From: Dimorphilus gyrociliatus
Taxonomy: Eukaryota; Annelida; Polychaeta; Dinophilidae
Reading direction: 5' to 3'
Assembly: GCA_904063045.1 (NCBI GenBank)
Contig: CAJFCJ010000016.1
Location: 744,001 to 808,000, forward strand
DNA: 64,000 nucleotides
Made by a program: the position numbers and the translations under genes. The notes under the pieces were generated by a model. It was not told the DNA's origin. It saw nothing but the letters and a program-made list of their open reading frames with translations, and did no database searches. This document shows, one piece after another, positions 26,804 through 38,194 of this stretch. How positions within the stretch are numbered: the stretch's first letter is position 1; each line of letters starts with the position of its first letter.

Positions 26804-29800
26804 AGAGCGAAAGAGATATTTGTTTAAAATATATTACCTGATGAGATTAATATATATACAAGAAAATAAAAAAGAGGAAAAAAACAAAATCTACATGTTA
26901 AAGCCATTTGTCTTTTTAATAAGCTGAGTATAAAAAAGCTTTGAGAACACTCATAAGGTTAATTAAATTTAATTAAAACAAAAAAAAGAGACTGAAATGA
27001 ATATTCTAGAATATTTACTATTTTTAATAAGCTTCTTTTAATTGAATAAAAAGTTGATTTAAATTTTTAAGAATACTTAAAAACAGTTGTAAAAAGAAAT
27101 AGTAAAAAAAACTACTAATGCATTGTTAAAAGTTCTGCACAGTACACCTTTACTTAACCTTTAAATTGAGTACAGTTTGTTATTTGTTACTTATGTGTAT
27201 GTAAGTTGTTTAATTCTAGGGTAAGAAACAAAATAGAGGTTGTGGAACGAGGAAACAGTGACTTTTAAGCCAATAGAACTAAATATAGACACCAAAGGTA
27301 GGCACAGCAAAGCAGAAGAGAAAAGGAAAAACGAGGAATGAGAAACAACCTTTGTGTTACAAAAGGATTAATTAGTAATTAGAATTAGAACACACGTGTT
27401 GTTCTCTTTTTTTTTTGAGGAAAATACGTTTATTATAATATTTGTGAATGGCAGACAAGACCAGGAGAGATTACTAGTAGTGTTGTCTGTGTTGTTTGCC
27501 TATATCAAGGAAATATTATCTTTTATTGTCATAAAAGTTATGTGTAAGTTAATTAATCAATTTATTAATTAATTAATTAGGTTAGTTAGTTAGTTATATT
27601 TATAACTGGGGATGCTATCCTCTTCTTCTTCCATTAAAGAAGAAAAAGAAAACTAGGTTATAACTTATTTAACCCGTTTTAAACCTGTATTTTACAAATA
27701 TAATAGCTTCGTTGATGACTACAGTTTCTACTGCTGTTGCATGTCTTTTAAACTTTTTTATTTTCCTACCGTTTAAGATTTTCTATCAAAGAACGTTAGC
27801 AGTTTTCATTTTGTCCTCTTTTATATTCAAAACAACAAGACGCTGTAATAAACGCATTAATTTTTTTATCAAAAGAATGATAGAATAGACGCTTATGGAC
27901 TTTGATATCCCCTTTTTTTCTAACTTTTTATTTCTGTATAATCATCTATTAATCATTTACGCTCTCTTTACTGTTTCATAGAATTATATCTGCTTTTCTC
28001 CATAATAATCTTTCGCCTAAACGTATTAATTGTGTATCGACAACGAACTTATAAAGCCAAATCAAAATAGAACCTTATAAAAGGTACATCAGTAAATAAG
28101 TGAATATTCTTGTTTAATAATATTAATAATGTTAATTATTGATTTTTCATATATTCTTTCCTTTTCGTTTTGTCATTTTTTATTCTAATTTATTAAAAAA
28201 TATTTTATTACTAGTCAAAGTTATTATTTCAAATAAACATAATCAAACACGTAAGCTTTTCCTATTGTCTTTGTTGTTTTTTATTTCACTTCTTTGCATG
28301 TTTGATCGTTGGTTTCTTTCTCTCTCTCTCTTCTCTTTTCGGGCAATAACTAAGATTTAACCTATTTTGATGATGGACAACTTACAGTCTTTAATTAATT
28401 GGTTATAGTATTTTCTTTTTATTTGACCTTAAACGTCTTAGAATGTGAATAAACCTATTTCTCTATTTCAAGAAACTTTTTAACGGTTGACTTAAAATTA
28501 TTATATCAATTCTATTTTTATTAAAAAGATACTTTCAATTAACTAATTTTTTATCATGCCTTAAAAATCTAATAGATAATTGACTAATTCAAAGAAATGA
28601 TGCTACCCGGAAAAACAAAATGTAATGAGTGAATAGGGGATTACTGTATCTATAAGCTAAGTAGCTATCTTCAACAGACTTGCCGTTTCTTTGTAACTTT
28701 GATGTAAGATATGTTAGAACAAATGTCAATTTATTTTTATTTATCACTTTTTATAATTCAATTAAGAGATTTTTTTCTCTTATTAACTAGGTTTTCTATA
28801 AAAGTATATTTAGATTCATTCAACTTTTGGGCTTTATACTCTTTTCTCTGTAATAATACTTGGCTATAATCATATTATAATCAATACTATAATGATATCT
28901 TAGTTTGCAGAATAACTCGTATAGTTAGAAATTAGAGAGAAATTTTCCAATAATGCGCAATCAACCTAAAGTAGTATCTCCCCTCTCTCTCTGTCTCTCT
29001 GTCTACTTCTATCTAACCTATATATCTGCGTATCTCTTGTTGCTCGTATCTCATTAACTTTTCCTACATAGTCTTTCCACGTTTATTTTTGTATAGTTTA
29101 TTATGAATGAAAGGAAACTAAATATGAGACCATTCTGTATTAAAATGGATTGTATTTTTTCTTTTTGTATGGAAAGATAAATTTAACAAGTTTTGAAATT
29201 TCTCGGAAATCTTAGACATGAACCTTGATATACTTTATTTAAGTATAAATATCTATACAGTTTATGTTTATATTTATCTCTAAGTATAAAAAGGCTATAG
29301 AGACATTTAATCAATCTTAGAATAAGTAAAATTACACTATAAATAGAAATGTAAGGCATACTTGTACATTGAATACGCATATATAACTATTTATATACAC
29401 ATATATATATTTATATGTATATATATATATAGATTTACTTACAATAAACAGTCTATCGTTATTTATTAAATATCATTTAAGTGAAAATCGAAAATTGGCC
29501 AATTTATGATCTAAAAAAAGATATGCTAAATCATCAAAATAAAATTAGGAAAACATATCGATATACAATTGTCAATGACAACAAAAAACAATACAGCTAA
29601 TTATCTTTGGTTTCAATGCGGTCGTAAACATTTCAATATGTTCTTTTCATCATTTTTCATTATTTATTTCATTTAAAATATTGAAATTAAGAAGAGAGTT
29701 TAATGACAAAAATGCTATATAGCAATATATACAGTATATATATTCTTGTATATAGCATATCACTTTTTCTATTTCCGTCTTTCTTAGTATTTGTCGATTA

Positions 29801-29823
29801 TTCTTAATAATTTATAATTTCAG
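20916..29823. other. Nine-kilobase gene-poor AT-rich stretch
   Basis: No gene that I can support. Contents: (CTA)n at 21876-21905; TACTGTA and TACAGTA words at 22207, 22216, 25761, 25804 and 29730; (GATA)n at 26386-26406; (GA)n at 26759-26797; and an (ATTA)/(GTTA) array at 27551-27596. A 23-codon frame after an acceptor at about 23142 (LTDGVYSTYVEPSYVRLSLK, stop 23214) has no partner. This is either true intergenic DNA or the long intron of a gene whose exons are too short to see. Confidence 0.5.
26759..26797. repeat. (GA)n microsatellite
   Basis: Uninterrupted GA dinucleotides flanked by impure GA/GGGA sequence on both sides, in the gene-poor stretch. Confidence 0.9.
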
Positions 29824-29919
29824 GTTAGAAAATTGTTAGCCCTCTTACCAGGTCTAGAAATTCAATATATTGTTTTCCTTTACATCTATCCAGCGCCGAT
29901 AAGAATATATAAAGCTTAA
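29824..29919 (+). CDS. Possible orphan terminal exon, 31 codons plus stop
   Basis: Follows an acceptor-like TAATTTCAG and is open in phase 0, reading VRKLLALLPGLEIQYIVFLY before the stop at 29917-29919. It could be the last exon of a plus-strand gene whose upstream exons are not visible. It runs opposite to the well-supported gene that begins 170 bp away. Chance is a serious alternative. Confidence 0.15.
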   Translation, partial: VRKLLALLPGLEIQYIVFLYIYPAPIRIYKA

Positions 29920-30087
29920 ATGTACTTCTATATGTAATGTATACGATATATAAATATACATGTTTATTCACAAAACAATTATATATAACACATAAATATC
30001 TATTTAACGATCCAACTTATAAGTCATAATGACGTTGCACCGTGTTCAAATTTATCCGACTATCATAATATTTCACCTGTATGAACA

Positions 30088-31667
30088 TCATGCGCTTAAA
30101 ATTTTATGGTCTTCCGAACCAGCTCCCATTACAGCGTCGCTTCCAGGAATCAATTGTAGGGAGAAAGCTTTCCTAATAAAAAAAATCGGATAAATTTCAC
30201 GTTTATGAATAAATTTGAATTATTATAATAGTTATAGCGTAAAAATTTGATTTTATTTGCCTAGCATCAATACCATCATCACCCCTTCCCTTGACTCGAA
30301 TGGAAAATGGTATGCATAAGGAACAAACCATTTGATAGTTGTGTTATTTAAATTTATGCCAATCATGGTTGCGTAGGGACCTACGTGACACGGTATTAAC
30401 CAAGACGGTTCGCTAACAAACATAAACAAGCAAATAATTGATTTACTGTATATACTTTATCCATTTTTTTATCCCTTACGTCAGCACATCAACGAATGCA
30501 TAATAAGATGATCCTGTACAGTGTTCGTTAAGAGTTCCTGAGCAACATTTTTAGGGACTTAGCTGTCTCACTGGGGACGAAATAATAAATAGTCTATTGC
30601 TATTACTATATTATTACATTCAAACATATTGCAGTGCATTACCTCTGAAAATATTATATGTAGCAACTACTGTTAAATTGCCTTTAGGGAGAACTGACGT
30701 ACTAGCCCACTTAATTCGACCAACAGCCCTAAGAATTGATATCTCCAAGAAACAAAAAGAAGGAAGAAATAAAGGATGCAAATAGTATAGAATTCTTTAA
30801 TTTCTTAATTCAAGTATGACAATACCTGTCAAAAAAACCATTATAAACTTTCATAACATCCAATAGAATGTCAATACAAGATTCTGTATTGTTGAATAGA
30901 CTATAATTGACCAGACTCATATCGAACTGAGTTCTCTCTCCGATCGACCTAAATCTCCAACTGGTTTTTGTTTGCGCTTTCCTTGCAACTTTGCCCAGGA
31001 ACCTATTTTTTTCAAAGTCAATAATAAAGTAAACGATAACTTCTTTTCCGAAGTAAATAAATAAAGTTTGTGTAAATTGATACTATTTTTATAAATGATT
31101 CTAACTCTACCCTATTTGAAAAGAGAAGGGTTTGTCGTTTATCAACAACTCACCATGCTCAGTAGAACGTTCCTGTTCGAGCGTTATAAATAAACATAGA
31201 ACCAAATTTCGTTGGCTAAACTCAATAGATAATTGAAGAAAAGGCAATGTCAAATGAATAAGTTTAAATAAGAGCAAACGATATGTTCGATTATTTACAA
31301 CTTACGTATAGGACGATTTTTATAGCTTGTCTCACTTTTTTAATATTACTGATAGTCGTTCCAGCCTTTCTATCCCTTAATGTCAAGATATAGTTATCTT
31401 ATATAAATCTTAGATTAATATTACATTAAATTAACTTTTTATAGCCTCATAGATCATACTTAACAGACTGTTATGCCTCAGTTTTACTCTTGAATGAGCT
31501 TGCAGAGCAATGACTGAATCTGTATAAAGGTCATCACCGATACGATTTCCACCACAATAATCGAAATAATGATGAAGTGAGGCCATATGAACTATACTTG
31601 TCTCATCATCACCTGCAAAAGAGGCCCAAATGTTTCCTTCACTTTCAATTCTGTCCCATTGCCTCAT
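30088..31667 (-). CDS. Eight-exon gene of unknown family, 262 aa
   Basis: Assembled exons: 31460-31667, 31336-31369, 31154-31215, 30826-30988, 30643-30728, 30480-30513, 30296-30412, 30088-30172. They sum to 789 nt, every junction keeps phase, and most donors and acceptors are strong. The ATG at 31667 has an in-frame stop just upstream. The N-terminal third is predicted helical (HSRVKLRHNSLL then KRLERLSVILKNQRNL). A Cys-containing middle (NTESCIDILLDVMKVYNGFF) leads into a beta-rich, aromatic C-terminal half with GNLTVVATYNIFRG, YYAFVDVLTEPSWLIPCHVG and IKWFVPYAYHFPFE. There is no signal peptide, transmembrane segment or motif I can name. The acceptor of the fourth exon (30988) and the last donor (GTCAAG at 30295) are the least certain. 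Reading through that donor would end the protein at 30253 instead. Confidence 0.65.
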
Positions 31668-32273
31668 ATTTTATAACCTCCGACTTTCGGGTCTAACTGA
31701 GTAATGTTTATTATCCTAATAAATTGTAAATAGGTGAAAAATGATTCAAGTCACCTGTTTTTGTGTGAAAACCTTAAGATTGACCTTTTGAAGTATATAT
31801 AGTTGTTAGGTCATTAATCGCTAAATAATTAGGGAGAGAAAAAACAAAGCTTGGAGACGCTATTAAGAACTAAACAATCATATAAGACGAAAATAAACTT
31901 TCACAATATCCAATTATTATACTATTATTAACAAATATAATTGCCAAAGTCAAGCCATAAATAAGCGTCCACTTTCCTTCTAAGAAATGATAAGCATTTG
32001 GGACGCCTCTTGTCAAATTTAGTTTACCCTTTACAAAACGAATTAATTAAATAATCCCTTCAGGGCAAAAATATATATGTTTTTATTTCTACGAAACGTA
32101 TTTACGTTTCCTCCAAATTCTAGACAAAAAAATTTACTAGTAGCGGCGTCTATCGATATCAAAAGACCGGAAGTTGTAACCATAAATACCTTTTACCTAT
32201 ATTCATCTCCATTTATTTTTGTATCGCCAGATCAGGTAGAAACCCTTCTACACGTCCTAAAATACACGCACGT

Positions 32274-32277
<4 letters not shown>
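31668..32277. other. Intergenic, upstream of the eight-exon gene
   Basis: Moderately AT-rich, with no supported coding region. It should contain the promoter of the minus-strand gene that starts at 31667. The open frame at 32077-32436 runs through the TA palindrome and is not a gene. Confidence 0.5.
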
Positions 32278-32307
<30 letters not shown>

Positions 32308-32333
32308 TTATATATATATATATATATATATAT
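32278..32333. repeat. Palindromic TA array with AAATTT centre
   Basis: A (TA)n run, then TATAAATTTATA, then another (TA)n run gives a nearly perfect palindrome of about 55 bp that could extrude as a hairpin. It lies at the 3' side of the Tc1 relic. Confidence 0.85.
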
Positions 32334-32445
32334 ACATAGACAGATAGACTTGATGTATAAAAGTGAACGACAAGAATATTGGAACACCTCAAATTTTTTG
32401 CGCGACATATTTTTTGGAACAATGTTAAATTGTTGAATTTTTTGA

Positions 32446-32880
32446 CTATTTCTGTATGTGCCCACCCTCTCTTTCTATGCACTTGCTTATTCTACGACCC
32501 ATTCCATCATATAAACTTGGCAATAAGAGTGGATTCCTATTGATAACCTCGTAGCAGCACTTCTTAATCTTTTCTCACAGTTCATGCTCTGACTCCAACT
32601 GTGGGCCATCATAGACCATTGTCTTGGTCAGGTGCCACAGATTCTCAATTGGGCTGAGGTCAGGGCTCCTTGCTGTCCAATCAATGGGCTTGATGTTGTT
32701 GTTTTTAAAGGCTCTTTTCGTTTTCCTTGCTGTGTGACAGCCAGCGTTGTCTTGCTGGAAGAGTACTGCCCGCCCATTTTTGCCTCAGTTTCTTCTATGA
32801 CAGGAAGAGCATCTTCCACAAGTATAAAATACTTCTTCCTAGTAGTATCAGTATACATTGAAGAGTATTGATATGATAGA
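32446..32880 (-). pseudogene. Tc1/mariner transposase relic (DD34E C-terminal part)
   Basis: The minus strand reads LFQQDNAGCHTARKTKRAF and then WTARSPDLSPIENLWH. These are the second Asp and the Glu of the Tc1-type catalytic triad, separated by 34 residues. A C-terminal part ending around GRRISKCIEREGGH follows, with the stop at 32446-32448. The copy is dead. There is an in-frame TGA at 32574-32576 and a frameshift near 32766-32775, which throws the upstream LVEDALPVIEE segment out of frame. The N-terminal DNA-binding half and the first Asp are missing. The sequence TATTGGAACACCTCAAATTTTT just beyond (about 32378-32400) resembles a Tc1 inverted-repeat end, but I could not find its partner. 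Confidence 0.85.
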
Positions 32881-33260
32881 AAAGTTAGTAAACTTAGTAT
32901 ATGACTTGTATACACTATGTAGTATTAATTCTACATGGATATACCATGAATATTGCTTTGATATAGTTTAAATTCTTTTATCAAATATATACATTAATAT
33001 ATTAAACTTTCTTTCATTCCCTTCTCCTTTCTTCTTCTGATTTTGTATTCACTATTAGGAAGAGAGAAAGAAACTATTGATTTTTTTAGTGTTGTTTTTA
33101 CTTCTTAAATAGGATGGCATGTAGGCTTTAATTAACACGTTACAGTCCAATAATTGAATGAACAGCTAAGAAGCCCATTACATTTGATTGAACAAGTAAA
33201 AATCTTTGTAGCTCTTTAGGAGTCTTCTCTTATTTATTCATTCGCCTATTTCTCCTCCAC

Positions 33261-33299
<39 letters not shown>

Positions 33300-34013
33300 C
33301 ATCTTTGATTATCTATAATCTAATCAACTTTTGCTACAAAGTTTCTTTCTTCGTTAGCATATACTCTTGAACAATAAAATCTAGAATTTCTTATTGATCA
33401 TGCTCATTTTTCTCTGTAAATAAAAAATATTAATATTATTATTAAAAATGATATAAAATACCTTAATTGAACTGAGAAGCTATTTTAAAAGCTAAGAAAT
33501 ACTGTATACATGAATATTTATAGTATATTCTTTAGAATATATACAGTATATATGCAACATGTATTATTTTGAAGGGCAATATGTACAGTATACATTTATA
33601 CCAACTATTTGCCAATAAGCTTCATTGAATAGTTTATAAATACCTTTAAAGGAGAATGTTGTTGTGCATTCTTCAATATTATTATATGCAGTTTGTATTA
33701 GTATAATAATTAGATTTTATTGAATAAGTTTATCAATTCGATAAATGTAGGTTTAAAATATACAATGAATATTAAAGATTACTCTTTAATTTACATTTCT
33801 CTCCATTTATTTCTTACTCTTCCTTGTCTTCCTTCCTTCATTAATCTTTGTCAAGATGTTTAATAAGAAAAAAGCTTTAAATAAATTTATCCTATATACT
33901 ACATGTGTATATATACCGTATATTTATACTATTTCCTGACTATTTTCTATCCTTTTGTGCCCTCACTTTGGACAAGTATTTGTACAACCAATGGATATTA
34001 GTTTTATAGACGA
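32881..34013. other. Intergenic with CT array
   Basis: AT-rich DNA with a (CT)n array at 33265-33296 and TACTGTA/TACAGTA words at 33500 and 33542. No coding region is supported. Confidence 0.5.
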
Positions 34014-34023
34014 TAGATGGCGA
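34014..34023 (+). promoter_or_regulatory. TAGATGGCGA motif upstream of the LRR gene
   Basis: Same family of words as the other TAGATGGCG sites. It lies about 250 bp upstream of the ATG at 34274, in the promoter/5' UTR position. Inferred from location only. Confidence 0.35.
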
Positions 34024-34273
34024 TTTCTACCCCAACGGATTACATTTGTTTAATTACTAATTTATCTAAAATGTTTTATGGTGGAAAGTGCCTGAACGGT
34101 GATTCTTGGAATGTATAATAATTAGACTTTATTCACAAGACAACGATTCCTCATTAGAATACTTGTTGATAGACGTGCAGAGTCAAGTACGTTCAACCCC
34201 TTCCCCTAGAGGTGTCTGTTTTACTGCCGATAGACGTCACTGTAATAGAGTTTCGAAATGTTTAAAGTCAGTT

Positions 34274-35806
34274 ATGCGGTGTATTTTCATTCCGTTAACA
34301 TTCTCCGCCTTATTCTTCCTTACGAAATCATGTCCAGCGGAAGAATGCAGCTGCATCGGGGATGAAGTTTTATGCGAGGACCTTCAATTGAACAATATAC
34401 CATCATTTAATTCTTATAACCACCGCTTATGGGATTTATTGGATTTACAAGGAAATAATATTTCATTACTACCTCGATTCTCATTCTCCTCTATTCATGT
34501 TAGAAGACTTATACTGAGGTCCGTTTTCAAACATTTAATAGCAGAAAAGTTGTTAATAGACTTAACGATTAGGCCAATGTTTAAAAACTAGCGAAAGGGA
34601 TATACCCTGGAGAGAAAACTTGTATATCTTTACACTTTTCTTTCTCTTCAATTCCCACCCATCCGCCCACTTTTTTTTTCTTATTTAGATTTATTGCTTT
34701 CGAAATTAACTTAACCATTTGAGCATAAATTGAATATTCAATCAAAATAAATTCTATTACCTAATAGGCTGAGAGAGAGAGAGAGATACTTGAATATTTA
34801 TTGCATTTTGGATATTTAAATTAGTAAAAGAAACAAGAAAAAAATTTCTATCATAGATAAGTTTGTTCTGTTATTTAAGATGAAAATGTTCCTCAGTCGT
34901 AATCCTATTTCATCAATTCATTCAGACGCTTTACATTCTCTTAGTCACGATCTAATTGACTTAAGAATTTCCCGTTGTCGTCTGGAAGTAATTAGCAATA
35001 ATTTTCTATCAGAAATGAGTAATTTGATCCAACTCGACTTATCCGAAAATTTCATTAATACTTTAGGAGATTCAACATTTTACGGTTGTCCGAATCTAGT
35101 CGATTTAAGACTTTGGGGTAATCAAATAAATATATTAACAAATAAAACTTTCTACGGGTTAAGAAACTTGGAAAGATTGGATCTTAGCTATAACGAATTA
35201 GAGGAAATCTTGCCTGGACATCTTTGGTCTTTAAAGACAATTACTACCCTAGATTTATCAGGAAATAGACTTAGAGCTCTAAAGAATAGAACATTTGAAC
35301 AATTAACTAATTTAAAAAAACTCTTCGTTGACCGAAATAGATTAAAGATTATCCAAACGGAAGCATTAAAAGGATTATCAAATCTTCAAGTTTTAACTAT
35401 TCAATTTAATAGCATATCAACATTGTACGATGGTAGTTTTAAATTTTTATCAAACCTTCAGTATTTAGATTTATCCTCAAACGAAATTCAAGTTTTATGG
35501 AGAAAAACCTTTTACGGATTAGCTAAATTATTCTGGTTAAGATTATCTAATAATCGAGTAACAGAACTACACGATGATACATTCCACTATACAAAGGTTT
35601 TAAAGCTACTAGAAATGGACGCGAATAAGTTGAAAAGGATTACTTCGATCCAAGTGAAATCTGTCAATTTAACAACTTTATCGCTACTGCAAAACGATCT
35701 GGAATGCAATTGCGAGTCGTTCTGGTTAAAAATCGGCCAAGTATACGGCTATTGTGAGAAAGATAGCAAAATATTTGTTTTGGGGCTCGAATTTGATTGG
35801 TGCTGA
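34274..35806 (+). CDS. Secreted leucine-rich-repeat protein, 384 aa
   Basis: Exons 34274-34518 and 34897-35806, joined AG|T in phase 2; the total of 1155 nt is in frame. The ATG at 34274 opens a signal peptide (MRCIFIPLTFSALFF) followed by a cysteine-rich N-terminal cap (CPAEECSCIGDEVLCEDL). About eleven LRRs of the extracellular type follow, with the pattern LxxLxLsxNxIxxLxxxtF (for example LIQLDLSENFINTLGDSTF, and LERLDLSYNELEEI). A C-terminal LRRCT-like cap ends the protein (NDLECNCESFWLKIGQVYGY, final residues FDWC then the stop). No transmembrane segment or GPI-like tail is visible, so it is probably secreted. Slit, chondroadherin and LRIG/LRRN-type extracellular LRR proteins are the closest architectures. 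The cap is short, and the gene may continue by alternative splicing. Confidence 0.88.
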
Positions 35807-36357
35807 ATAAATACTGCGTTGATTATATACCGCACGGTATATTTATGTATATCCATTTCTACTTAAACAGCAAATATTCTTTTCTTTTCTGTCTCCAGCA
35901 AAGAAGGAAAACCTTTATATCAAATTTAGATAACGATCTACGAAGGGAAGTGAGAAATAGCATATATATATATATATATATATATGTATAAGAAAGATAA
36001 CAAACGGTGCTTTTCCAATAACTAATATCACCTTCTAAACATATTGAAAGAAAACTGATGACATGCTCTTACTTCACAATTAGATCGTTTCCTTTCTTTT
36101 AACGTTTCAAAAACCTCACTTATTAACTTTTAAATATATTTGAAGAGCAATAATAAAGAGAATCGTAGGGAAGAGGAAAGAAAGAAAATGAAGCAACATG
36201 CATCTATACATACATATATAAATGTACACCAGACGGATTGTACTTAAGCTTTCCCACACTGTACCTACAAGATTGACGGAATACTATTCACTAATTAAGT
36301 TCAATGATACTTAAGAAGAGAGGAAATCATTCCTGGTAGACTAATTATATGTTTACA

Positions 36358-36410
36358 GAAGAAAAGATAGTTGAACATCTAGTTTGGGCCTGAAGTTCGA
36401 TTGGTGCTTA
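36358..36410 (+). pseudogene. Decayed copy of the LRR gene's last 50 bases
   Basis: The sequence GAAGAAAAGATAGTTGAAC through GATTGGTGCTTA aligns base for base, with scattered changes, to the end of the LRR gene (about 35755-35806, GAGAAAGATAGC through GATTGGTGCTGA). Its frame holds stops. It is preceded by an acceptor-like GTTTACAG. It could be an old alternative terminal exon or a local duplication. Confidence 0.55.
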
Positions 36411-36764
36411 AAATAACTATTGATGTAACAAACATTTCTTTTTTTTTATGCAAACACAACGAAGCAGTTGCAGTTCGATGCAAAAAAAAAGAATAATCAG
36501 GTAATTTTTTTATCAATCACATAAAAAAACAGTTAATATTTAATTCAAAGATCTTCCAATAAAGAAAAAATGTCAATGAAAAGTTTTTTCTTTTACTTTA
36601 TTAATTTATTCTTGTAATTCAATAGAAAACAAGGACAATATAAAGAATGGGAGAGATTGAGGGGGCAGAAGTGGAAAGATTTGTAAAGTGGTAGGAGAAA
36701 GTGGGAAATTCTTTATATAAAGTATACACAGTTTATAGGCTAAGGAAAGAGAGAGAGAGAGTGC

Positions 36765-36800
36765 CTGTGTGTGTGTGTGGGGGGGGGGGGGGGGGGCGGG
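36765..36800. repeat. (GT)n followed by a poly-G run
   Basis: GTGTGTGTGTG followed by an 18-base G homopolymer (36779-36796) and GCGGG. This is rare in such AT-rich DNA and could form a G-quadruplex. A second, shorter G run is at 56752-56761. Confidence 0.9.
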
Positions 36801-37291
36801 AGGTTGAAGAAAAAGAGACTTTGGTCTATTGGGTTAGAGAGATAACTTGAAGAAAAAACAATCACTTTGCTTTTGCAGGTCAATAGTTAATGTAAACATG
36901 AAAATTTGATCTTATTCAAGTGTTTGTACATAATTATTTCAAATTAAACGGATTTGTAATAATTAACCAATTTATTGATCTTATTATATTATTTTTTTTC
37001 CAATTTTCCTTATATTTTACTTTATTAACAAGTGATAAAAGAAGCCTTTTCAAGCGCAAATAAAAAAGAAAAAAGTGGCACAAAAAAGACAAACATCAAA
37101 GCCATTCCTTAATCTCTTGCAAAAATCTCAAAGAAGGATTAGCCATCCTGATCCGACTGCAATGTTATTGCCGTTGCGAACTAAGTTTATAAACCGCAAA
37201 GTATGGGTTAATATAAATTCGGATCGGAAAAAAAGAAGAAGAATGGCCGGAGAGCGTTTGTTCTTTTTTTTTTGACCTTGACTCTCTTCAG

Positions 37292-37421
37292 GCTAGAGAT
37301 GTCATCTCTGCAATTTTTTTACCATCCACAAATTCAATTCGTGCTAATAGAGTCACTGATTATTCAATAAAATCTATTTGGAAATATCGGAATGGTGTTT
37401 GCCTCCAACGAAAGTTGAAGG
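37292..37421 (+). CDS. Possible internal exon, unknown gene
   Basis: Flanked by a very good acceptor (T-rich tract, then CTCTCTTCAG) and a perfect donor (G|GTAAGT at 37422), and open in phase 0 to phase 1. It reads ARDVISAIFLPSTNSIRANR and then TDYSIKSIWKYRNGVCLQRK. The basic open frame upstream (37075-37260, QKRQTSKPFLNLLQKSQRR) could be a preceding exon, but its phase does not join by a good donor. The next exon is not found. Family unknown. Confidence 0.3.
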
Positions 37422-37955
37422 GTAAGTAAACATCACTAAATGGATCATTTCAGCGTTCATAGCTATTTCAATAGAAAAAACTCAAAAGTTTATTTGCATT
37501 TTTACAACAAACAGACGATTGTTTATACAAGTCTCGTCTATACTTGTATGCGTTTGTAGTATTTTTCCTCTTTTTTGTTGTTTTTTTTTTCAACATGAAT
37601 ACGACTTGAACTAGAGCAAAAGCTAGAAATCAATGAGGCGTTGAATTTTTCAAGTTGACTTCGCAGTTAATTAGTCCAAGTGACAAACATTTTTGTACAA
37701 CGTAAATAAAATATGCACAGATTAGCGACTGGTATAGCTTCGATTTGTTCGAATATCGATACTTTGGGAGGCGAAGCATCGTTTATAGTCTAAAATTCAA
37801 TTTGATAGGTCTAATACAACTATCGATCTATCAAAAAACACTAGTTCACATAATTAATCTACAAAAGCTTTGTTAGTTCGATATATCGATAAGATAAGTG
37901 CTTGAATTAATCCAATAAACCTTCAGAAGTGGATCATAGTTGGATTAACAACCGA

Positions 37956-37965
37956 TGGTGGCGCT
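37956..37965 (+). promoter_or_regulatory. TGGTGGCGCT motif
   Basis: Another copy of the GGTGGCGCT variant, in a slightly GC-richer patch (37940-37995). No adjacent gene start is recognised, so its role is unknown. Confidence 0.2.
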
Positions 37966-38194
37966 TTGATCCGCCTCGTTATCCCAACGAGTTAGCGTGA
38001 AATAGTTTTCGTCAGATTTCCCTTTTTTTCCCGTTTTCCCTCTTCCCTGAATTATGATGGATGATACTGAGAAGGCGATTTATCATGCAGAAGCTATTCC
38101 GCCCATCAAATTTCATTTCAATACATAGAAAACATGATAGAAATATATAGACATGCTTCATCATACAGTATATATATATACATATATATATATA

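Noticed and set aside
32077-32482. Frames through the TA palindrome on both strands
   Set aside because: Tyr-Ile repeats from (TA)n; not protein-coding.
37422-37454. Intron of about 33 bp that would join 37421 to an open frame at 37455
   Set aside because: Shorter than any other intron here and the following frame is hydrophobic low-quality sequence.
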